Assembly: GCA_023423835.1 (NCBI GenBank)
Contig: JAFAEW010000026.1
Span: forward strand, 1-8,421
Length of the DNA: 8,421 bases
Reading direction: 5' to 3'
Source: Bacteroidota bacterium
Lineage (GTDB): Bacteria > Bacteroidota > Bacteroidia > Chitinophagales > Chitinophagaceae
A program made the position numbers and the translations under genes. Positions 1 to 4,935 of the stretch are shown one piece after another (position 1 is the stretch's first letter; each line of letters begins with the position of its first letter). The notes under the pieces were generated by a model that saw only the letters and a program-made list of their open reading frames with translations, was not told where the DNA came from and searched no databases.

Positions 1-167
1 TGTTCCGTGTCAAAAGCCTCAAAGTAAAATAACGCAAATGGGATATAAGGTCTGATAGATTGAGTCATTCCCGCATTATGTTGTAAAAGCCTTCTCTCGA
101 GATTAGCGCAATGTCCCTTGTAATAATAGTCATGCTCAGTGCTTTTTATAACATAAGCGTAAAACAT
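1..167 (-). CDS. GIY-YIG nuclease family protein, N-terminal part (cut by window edge)
   Basis: Reading the minus strand from an ATG at 167 gives 55 open codons to the window edge, beginning MFYAYVIKSTEHDYYYKGHC. This is the N-terminal half of a small single-domain GIY-YIG endonuclease of the UvrC/URI type. The 'GIY' strand is YAY (residues 3-5), the 'YIG' strand is YKG (16-18), and the helix NLERRLLQHN with its conserved Arg follows (22-31). The stretch up to PYIPFALFYFEAFDTE (40-55) also fits; the metal-binding Glu expected shortly after lies outside the window. YKG instead of the common YIG/YVG and Cys20 after the Gly-His are mild deviations. Family members act on DNA, but the role of the small stand-alone ones is mostly unknown. 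The start lies 14 nt past the 3' end of tRNA-Arg with no terminator between, so read-through from the tRNA promoter is likely. AGGT lies 5-8 nt before the ATG and may act as a ribosome-binding site. Confidence 0.85.
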   Translation of the reverse strand, partial: MFYAYVIKSTEHDYYYKGHCANLERRLLQHNAGMTQSIRPYIPFALFYFEAFDTE

Positions 168-181
168 AATTACCTGAATAG

Positions 182-253
182 TGGCCTCGTCAGGAATCGA
201 ACCTGAATCTGGAGCTTCGGAAACTCTTATACTATCCATTGTACTACGAGGCC
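182..253 (-). tRNA. tRNA-Arg (anticodon CCG)
   Basis: The minus strand folds into a complete 72-nt cloverleaf. The 7-bp acceptor stem is GGCCTCG/CGAGGCC (247-253 with 183-189), with discriminator A at 182. The D stem is GTAC/GTAT (G-U, U-A, A-U, C-G). The anticodon arm has loop TTCCGAA, giving anticodon CCG (218-220 on the plus strand), which reads CGG as Arg. The variable loop has 4 nt, and the T stem is TCAGG/CCTGA with loop TTCGATT. The first pair of the anticodon stem is an A-C mismatch and the last is U-G; the rest pair normally. The CCA end is not encoded. A GIY-YIG gene follows immediately on the same strand. Confidence 0.96.
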
Positions 254-261
254 GGAAACCG

Positions 262-292
262 CAAAATAATGATATAAACGCCGTTATTCCAA
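262..292 (-). promoter_or_regulatory. possible Bacteroidota-type promoter of tRNA-Arg
   Basis: On the minus strand, TTG (290-292) is followed after 21 nt by TATTTTG (262-268), which ends 8 nt before the tRNA 5' end. This resembles the phylum's -33 TTTG and -7 TAnnTTTG elements, but the -7 box is one base short of consensus. Position and spacing fit; the match is weak. Confidence 0.3.
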
Positions 293-315
293 CTACTATA
301 AGCTGAAACAGAATT

Positions 316-828
316 TTATTTTCTTGCAGAAACGTTTAACTCCACATCCACGTGGTCTGAAAGCACCGCGCTTCCTCCTCCCACATTAAAATCACTCCGA
401 CGGATAGAAAAACTGCCTTTGAAGTTTACACCCTCGCCCTCAGCCGTGGCCGTAAACGGAAAGGAAACGGGCCTCGTAATTCCCTTCATGGTAAGCTTTC
501 CGGTAAACTGCCCATCGGAGATTTTCGTACTCGTGATCCTTATGACAGGATAATTTTGCACGTCGAAATATTTTTCTCCCCTCAGATCATTGTCTCTCGC
601 CTTGATTGCTGTATTGATGGTTGCGGCATCCACCGTCACGTCAAAAAAGGAGTTTGAGGGATTGGAAGCATCCCAATTGATCGTGCCTTTCAGGCCGCTA
701 AACTCGCCTTTCGTTCCGATACCGAAATTCTTGATGTTAAACGTTACGGCATTTCCGGCATCTACCGGATGATATTTCATTAGCTGAAAGGAGAAGATTA
801 CCGGTAATAATAAGAGGAGAAATCGCAT
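316..828 (-). CDS. YceI family protein, exported lipid-binding type
   Basis: A 170-aa protein with the YceI lipocalin-like fold, a beta-barrel known in family members to bind isoprenoid or fatty-amide ligands in the periplasm. The leader is short and hydrophobic (MRFLLLLLPVIFSFQ, residues 1-15). The family blocks appear in order: FSGLKGTINWD (43-53), RDNDLRGEKYFDVQNYP (78-94), LTMKGITRPVSFPF (112-125) and FSIRRSDFNVGG (140-151), ending in the usual beta-strand VDVELNVSA. Length fits the small Bacteroidota members. The reading frame stays open upstream to 1035, but I start at 828 because the ATG there begins the signal sequence and the upstream residues look like translated noncoding DNA. TATATTTT (835-842) lies close upstream and a 14-bp palindrome lies at 881-894. 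No acyl-modified Cys is seen, so it is probably soluble. Ligand not predictable. Confidence 0.9.
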   Translation of the reverse strand: MRFLLLLLPVIFSFQLMKYHPVDAGNAVTFNIKNFGIGTKGEFSGLKGTINWDASNPSNSFFDVTVDAATINTAIKARDNDLRGEKYFDVQNYPVIRITSTKISDGQFTGKLTMKGITRPVSFPFTATAEGEGVNFKGSFSIRRSDFNVGGGSAVLSDHVDVELNVSARK

Positions 829-880
829 TGGATAAAAATATAATAAAGCGGGGACTTCCGTTGTCGGCGAACGGTTATTT

Positions 881-894
881 TTAATTCGAATTAA
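881..894. promoter_or_regulatory. perfect 14-bp palindrome, candidate operator
   Basis: TTAATTCGAATTAA is identical on both strands. It sits in the divergent intergenic region, 52 bp upstream of the yceI-type start and 209 bp upstream of the 1104 gene. Placement suggests a dimer-binding site acting on the yceI-type gene, but AT-rich palindromes of this length can occur by chance and no regulator gene is nearby. Confidence 0.3.
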
Positions 895-1044
895 CAGATG
901 TGAAGGCGAATTCAACCGGATCTGCAAAAGAAACCGACGCCCATCCATTCGTTCGCCTTTTCCCGCTGACAGGAGAAAGTATATTTTGTCTGTCGGATGA
1001 CCATTGGTTGAAATGATTCCGGTTAGAAAAATCACTTCTTAAGT

Positions 1045-1073
1045 GCTAAATTTATTAGCTGATTAATGCTAAT
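1045..1073. promoter_or_regulatory. three alternating GCTAA half-sites in front of the 1104 gene
   Basis: GCTAA (1045-1049), its reverse complement TTAGC (1055-1059) and GCTAA again (1068-1072) lie within 29 bp. They form two overlapping inverted repeats: GCTAA-5 nt-TTAGC and ATTAGC-8 nt-GCTAAT. The last half-site ends 6 nt before the putative -7 box at 1079, so the cluster covers the -33/-7 spacer. A regulator-binding site is a reasonable guess; nothing in the window names the regulator. Confidence 0.35.
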
Positions 1074-1078
1074 TTTAT

Positions 1079-1086
1079 TATCTTTA
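1079..1086 (+). promoter_or_regulatory. putative -7 promoter box for the 1104-2805 gene pair
   Basis: TATCTTTA matches the Bacteroidota -7 consensus TAnnTTTG except for the last base and lies 17 nt before the ATG at 1104, a usual distance. No clear -33 TTG is found at the expected 19-21 nt upstream; inverted repeats occupy that area instead. Confidence 0.45.
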
Positions 1087-1103
1087 CTTTTTAAAGCAAC
1101 GAT

Positions 1104-1691
1104 ATGAAAACCGATTATGCAATTTCAAATAACCTGGCGACTGAGTTTTCAAATTACAGGTTATCGATCTTTCCCGGCCAACAGGTGAAGCATTCTCTAA
1201 AAGAGATTGTGGAAGAATTTGAGGGAAAGCCGGATGATCAGGATTATGAACTGATCTTAATGAAATTCAGTATCAGAAATGCGTTTGAGAACACGATGTT
1301 GCGCTTTCTTGATAACCTCATGCGCAGACAAAGCTGTTTCGATCTCGCTCTTAATAATTTTGGCGGTGACCCACGCGGATCGATTTTTTTGCGGCTGATG
1401 GGACAGGAGAAAATCGAACGCTTTCTTTCCTCCTTTGAGCCGCTAAGCGGTTTTATTCAGGCTGACAAAGGGAAATTTATCCGCTATTTCGGAAACCAGT
1501 CCGTCTATTTATGGAGAAATCTTACTGAAGATGTATTTCGCCAAAGGATGCTTCAGCTTTCGCAGCAAACCTTTCATGAAAGTTTTCCCGTGGATACATT
1601 TTATCTTTTCCGGGAAGATAATGCCTATAAAACGAGCCGGCTGGTGCAGATCTTCCGGCTGAAGGGATCAGAATATTTTACTAATAACTGA
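1104..1691 (+). CDS. hypothetical protein, 195 aa, paired with radical SAM gene
   Basis: I do not recognise this family. The 195-aa product has no signal peptide, membrane segment, or Cys/His metal cluster (a single Cys, residue 78). It appears soluble and mixed alpha/beta, with charged and aromatic-rich helices: a probable helix around 31-40 (SLKEIVEEFE), a longer helical part at 50-75 (LILMKFSIRNAFENTMLRFL), a Gly-rich turn NNFGGDPRGS (84-93), and a basic C-terminal end SRLVQIFRLKGSEYF (178-192). Codon use and open-frame quality resemble its neighbours, so it is very probably a real gene. Its stop at 1689-1691 is separated by only 4 nt from the GTG start of the radical SAM gene, so the two are likely co-transcribed and perhaps translationally coupled. 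ATG at 1104 is chosen because it follows the TATCTTTA box at a normal distance. A partner or substrate-related role for the radical SAM enzyme is conceivable but unproven. Confidence 0.8.
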   Translation: MKTDYAISNNLATEFSNYRLSIFPGQQVKHSLKEIVEEFEGKPDDQDYELILMKFSIRNAFENTMLRFLDNLMRRQSCFDLALNNFGGDPRGSIFLRLMGQEKIERFLSSFEPLSGFIQADKGKFIRYFGNQSVYLWRNLTEDVFRQRMLQLSQQTFHESFPVDTFYLFREDNAYKTSRLVQIFRLKGSEYFTNN

Positions 1692-1695
1692 GCAG

Positions 1696-2805
1696 GTGAA
1701 ACCAACAGATAATCGCAATAATCCTAATGCAAGACCGGCCGCTTCAGAGCAATCTGATTCCTATTTCAAAGGAAGGGGTGCACAGATAAATACACCCAAC
1801 CGGTTTTTGAAGACCGAGAAAGTAAAGGAGTTTTCTGAAGGAATCGACGACTGGATTGAGCCGGATGTCAAAACCCAATATCTCGAAGACAATTCGAAAA
1901 CGATCGTAAATAAAGTGGATAGTCCGGATGTAGGAATGCTCTACAGCATGAATCCGTATCAGGGATGCGAGCATGGCTGCATTTATTGCTACGCGAGAAA
2001 CGTACATGAATACTGGGGCTATAGTGCGGGATTAGATTTTGAAAGAAAGATCATCGTTAAGAAAAACGCTCCGCAGCTTTTGAGAAAATTTCTGATGCAT
2101 AAAAACTGGGAACCGGTGCCGATCGGATTAAGCGGAAATACTGATTGTTACCAGCCGGCAGAAAGAAAGTTCCGCCTTACAAGAGGATTGCTCGAGGTCT
2201 GCAACGAATTTAATCAGCCTGTCGGAATCATCACCAAAAATGCGGGCATTCTCAGAGACAAAGATCTTTTGCAGGAGATGGGAAGAAAAAAGATCGTTTC
2301 AGTTTTACTGTCGGTCACCACCCTCAATGAAGACTTAAGAAGGGCGATGGAACCGAGAACTGTTTCAGGGAAACAACGGCTGAAAGTGATCAAAGAATTG
2401 AATGAAGCAGGTGTGAGAACGGGCGTTATGCTCGGTCCAATGATTCCCGGATTAAACGAACATGAGATGCATGACATTATGAAGGCTGCGAGTGAAAGCG
2501 GCGCCTGCTTTTCGGCCTATACCTTTATCAGGTTAAACGGGAGTATAAAGGAAATGTTTAAGGATTGGCTGTATAAAAATTTTGAAGCACGGGCCGACAA
2601 AGTGTGGCATTTAATTGAAACTGCCCATGGCGGAAAAGTCAACGACTCAAGATGGGGCGTAAGGATGCGGGGCGAAGGTCCGGTGGCAGAACTTGTGCGG
2701 CAGCAGTTTAAAAAGTATAACCAACTTTTCAATCTGAATGCAGAAAGGTGGGAACTCGATTGTTCAATATTTCAGAGACCGGGTGAACAATTGAAATTGT
2801 TTTAG
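1696..2805 (+). CDS. PA0069 family radical SAM protein (SplB-like)
   Basis: A 369-aa radical SAM enzyme of the COG1533/PA0069 group, distantly related to spore photoproduct lyase; the reaction of this group is not established. The N-terminal stretch KGRGAQINTPNRF (25-37) is characteristic. The [4Fe-4S]-binding motif CEHGCIYC gives Cys91, Cys95 and Cys98 (CX3CX2C), followed by YARNVHEYWGYSAGLDFERKI, close to the family's usual wording. Further blocks are the SGNTDCYQPAERKFRLTR segment (146-163), the ITKN strand, LLSVTT, and GVMLGPMIPGLN (242-253, in the second half of the barrel). Length is normal for the family. The start must be GTG at 1696: the frame has a stop at 1660-1662 and no ATG, GTG or TTG between, while the next ATG would remove the conserved N-terminus. 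It follows the 195-aa gene by 4 nt. The enzyme should be cytoplasmic and oxygen-sensitive. Confidence 0.92.
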   Translation: MKPTDNRNNPNARPAASEQSDSYFKGRGAQINTPNRFLKTEKVKEFSEGIDDWIEPDVKTQYLEDNSKTIVNKVDSPDVGMLYSMNPYQGCEHGCIYCYARNVHEYWGYSAGLDFERKIIVKKNAPQLLRKFLMHKNWEPVPIGLSGNTDCYQPAERKFRLTRGLLEVCNEFNQPVGIITKNAGILRDKDLLQEMGRKKIVSVLLSVTTLNEDLRRAMEPRTVSGKQRLKVIKELNEAGVRTGVMLGPMIPGLNEHEMHDIMKAASESGACFSAYTFIRLNGSIKEMFKDWLYKNFEARADKVWHLIETAHGGKVNDSRWGVRMRGEGPVAELVRQQFKKYNQLFNLNAERWELDCSIFQRPGEQLKLF

Positions 2806-2899
2806 GAAATTAGAACTTCATGATTTGCACTTCACAAAATTCCCGATCCTTAATTCCTGCACCCCGACCGGTTATTTTCGCCAATTCTTTCATTCCCGC
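2806..2899. other. convergent intergenic gap, no clear terminator
   Basis: This 94-bp gap separates the 3' ends of the radical SAM gene and the POT transporter gene. I see no GC-rich hairpin followed by a T run on either strand. The only inverted repeat, AACAATT-GA-AATTGTT (2786-2801), overlaps the end of the radical SAM gene and has too small a loop to be convincing. Confidence 0.5.
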
Positions 2900-4546
2900 T
2901 TAATGCACTCCTTTTTCCCGCATGATGCCGTTTAGCCATTTGAGCAGTGAGATCATGATAACGGTGGCGATCATGAGTAAAACAAAGTTCAGCCAGAAAT
3001 AATTCGCCTTATTTTCATAATTATCCCATAAGGTGGCAAGAACACCCGAGAGTTTGTTGCCGATGGCCGTAGCTACAAACCAGCCGCCCATCATTAAAGC
3101 TGTAATTCTCCCCGGGCTGAGCTTGGATACGAGGGAAAGGCCCATCGGACTTAAAAACAATTCACCGATTGTAATGACACCGTAACTCGAAATCAGCCAC
3201 CATACACTTGCTTTATCCGTTCCATTACGGCTTGCATACACTGCTGCAATCATGAGCAAAACCGACAAGGCTGAAATAAACAACCCATAAGCGATTTTGG
3301 TAGCCGTTGTAGGTTCCGCATTCTTACGCTTCAGCCACGCAAAAAGGGCAAGAATCAACGGCGTGAGTACAATTACCCAAAACGGATTGATCGACTGGCT
3401 GAGATTGGTGGCCCAGAGATCAATCTTTCCACCCTCTTCGGGAAGTTTATCCGGAGACAGGTTTTTAAAATAAGGAGGATAATTAAATTCTTTCACGATT
3501 TTACCGTCTTCTTTCTGCAGCCGAAAGGCATTGTCGTATTTCGCGACAGAATCTTTCACGTATCCCACAGATTGCGATAACTGCAGGGCATCGAAGATCT
3601 TCCCGGTGGTACCGGTCACTTCCCGGTCGGTGTATCGATCGGCCCAGGTATTCAAGGCCGATCCATTCTGTTTAAAGACCGCCCAAAACAGAATAACAAC
3701 CGCAAAGATCGCCAGCAGGGCCGCAATTGGTCTTTTTTCCCCGGCCGGTGCTTTTAAATAAACAGACGCATAAAAATAGATTACAGGAATGCAGGCGAAA
3801 ATAAATGCATCTGTACTGTCTGAACCGAAGATAGATCCGGGAAGCAGCCATCCGATTATTCCCGCCACAACCGAAGGAACAAGAATGAGCAATACGATTT
3901 TACTGAACGACATATCGCCTTCGGCTACTCCCTTTTTCACATCGGCCTCCCTGTAGTAACGGGTACCTGCAATAAAAACGGTTACGCCAATAAACATTCC
4001 GATGCCCGCGGCGATGAAGGCGTGTCCCCATCCAAGCATATTGTAGATCGCGGCACCCAGAAAATTGCAGATGAAGGCGCCGATATTGATTCCCATGTAG
4101 AAGATGTTGTATCCTTCATCTTTTCGCTGTTCATAGGGGGCTTTGGAATACACGTTACCCAGCAGCGTGGAAATATTGGGTTTGAAAAATCCATTTCCAA
4201 TAATCACCAGCGTCATGGAAACATAAAGCGCCGTAAGGTTGTGGATCGACATCATACAATAGCCGATTCCCATCAGGATGCCACCAACAATGATCGATTT
4301 TCTGTATCCGAAATATCTGTCAGCAATGAGACCGCCGAGGAAGGGAGTAAGAAACACTAGTGCAATAAAGGTTCCGTAGAGGTCTGAAGCTTCGGCTTCG
4401 GTCATCCCGAATCCGGTTTTTACATCCTTCAGATAGAGTGTAAAAATGCCGATCATCAGATAATAGCCAAATCGCTCCCACATTTCCGAAAAAAATAAAA
4501 AAGGCAAAGCCTTAGGATGTTTTCTTTCTTTGGATACAGCAGGCAT
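2900..4546 (-). CDS. POT/PTR2 family proton-coupled oligopeptide transporter
   Basis: A 548-aa inner-membrane protein of the MFS POT (PTR2) family, which imports di- and tripeptides with protons. The TM1 motif ExxERFGYY is seen as E21, E24, R25, F26 with Y28/Y29. PTR2 signature 1 is GGLIADRYFGYRKSI (71-85). The TM4 lysine lies in FFKPNIS (K123). Signature 2 is FYMGINIGAFI (149-159). TM7 has FKQNGSALNTWADR (291-304), and TM10 has GELFLSPMGLS with the conserved Glu462. About 75 residues (305-380) of hydrophilic sequence lie between TM7 and TM8, much longer than in the compact bacterial POTs of roughly 480-500 aa; this insert should face the periplasm and is familiar in Bacteroidota relatives. 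The ATG at 4546 precedes a typical short N-terminus. It is third in a same-strand run after the hydrolase and HExxH genes, 63 nt from the latter, with a small hairpin in that gap. Confidence 0.93.
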   Translation of the reverse strand: MPAVSKERKHPKALPFLFFSEMWERFGYYLMIGIFTLYLKDVKTGFGMTEAEASDLYGTFIALVFLTPFLGGLIADRYFGYRKSIIVGGILMGIGYCMMSIHNLTALYVSMTLVIIGNGFFKPNISTLLGNVYSKAPYEQRKDEGYNIFYMGINIGAFICNFLGAAIYNMLGWGHAFIAAGIGMFIGVTVFIAGTRYYREADVKKGVAEGDMSFSKIVLLILVPSVVAGIIGWLLPGSIFGSDSTDAFIFACIPVIYFYASVYLKAPAGEKRPIAALLAIFAVVILFWAVFKQNGSALNTWADRYTDREVTGTTGKIFDALQLSQSVGYVKDSVAKYDNAFRLQKEDGKIVKEFNYPPYFKNLSPDKLPEEGGKIDLWATNLSQSINPFWVIVLTPLILALFAWLKRKNAEPTTATKIAYGLFISALSVLLMIAAVYASRNGTDKASVWWLISSYGVITIGELFLSPMGLSLVSKLSPGRITALMMGGWFVATAIGNKLSGVLATLWDNYENKANYFWLNFVLLMIATVIMISLLKWLNGIMREKGVH

Positions 4547-4560
4547 AATCGAAAATTATA

Positions 4561-4578
4561 TTATGGTGAAAACCATAA
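4561..4578. other. 7-bp hairpin with 4-nt loop upstream of the transporter gene
   Basis: TTATGGT-GAAA-ACCATAA forms a perfect 7-bp stem. On the coding (minus) strand it lies 31 nt after the stop of the HExxH gene and 14 nt before the transporter ATG, and is followed by TATAATTTTC rather than a U run. It may tune expression between the two genes or stabilise an mRNA end; as a terminator it is weak. Confidence 0.35.
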
Positions 4579-4609
4579 AGAAAGGGAATTTTCCGGGAAG
4601 AAAAGACAT

Positions 4610-4930
4610 TCATCCTTCAATCTCCAGCTCATCTGTATCTGTTTCCGATTCCTCCGCTTCCCGCGCTTCTTTTTCAAAGCGGTTATTGTAATACCCGTGC
4701 TTAAGCGATTCTTTCAAATACAAAAACAAAAATCCTATGAACCCATGTTTTTTATACTGCCTCACGTGCATCAGTTCGTGGTAAAGCCATCTTTTATTTC
4801 GAAGCAGTTCCTCTTTTGAAGCGTTCCAAAGGTGAATGGTGCGACCAAAGACGATTGCAATATTATCTGTTTTCATCCATCTTGCAGCCGCCTGTGCAAC
4901 CCGCGAATTTTCCTTAATAACAATCCTCAT
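4610..4930 (-). CDS. small zincin-like HExxH protein (DUF4157-like)
   Basis: A 106-aa protein with the zinc-metallopeptidase motif HELMH (residues 51-55) in the context LYHELMHVRQYKKHG, as found in DUF4157-type and related minimal zincin domains. Before it lie IAIVFGRTIHLW (24-35), a beta-strand pair usual before the active helix, and after it FLFLYLKESLKHGYYNNRFEKEAREAEE (68-94), whose FEKEAREAE could supply the third zinc ligand (Glu86 or Glu88). The tail (92-106) is acidic. No signal peptide is evident, and the moderately hydrophobic stretch GFIGFLFLYL (63-72) is short for a membrane segment. The ATG is separated by 5 nt from the TAA of the upstream hydrolase gene, so the two are almost surely co-transcribed. 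Stand-alone proteins of this kind are common in Bacteroidota and their substrates are unknown; it may not be an active protease. Confidence 0.78.
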   Translation of the reverse strand: MRIVIKENSRVAQAAARWMKTDNIAIVFGRTIHLWNASKEELLRNKRWLYHELMHVRQYKKHGFIGFLFLYLKESLKHGYYNNRFEKEAREAEESETDTDELEIEG

Positions 4931-4935
4931 AATTA

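Noticed and set aside
858..874. CCGTT-7 nt-AACGG hairpin followed by TTATTTTTAA, terminator-like on the plus strand
   Set aside because: No plus-strand gene lies upstream, and the stem has only 5 bp.
829..1035. Upstream extension of the yceI-type reading frame (69 extra residues)
   Set aside because: The signal peptide begins at the ATG at 828; the extra residues show no family similarity and would put the hydrophobic leader inside the protein.
2786..2801. AACAATT-GA-AATTGTT inverted repeat at the end of the radical SAM gene, possible terminator
   Set aside because: The loop is too small, the stem is AT-rich, it overlaps codons and the stop region, and no proper T run follows.
3531..4360. 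Open frames on the plus strand and other minus frame inside the POT transporter gene
   Set aside because: They are shadows of a strongly supported gene and have no domain-like sequence.
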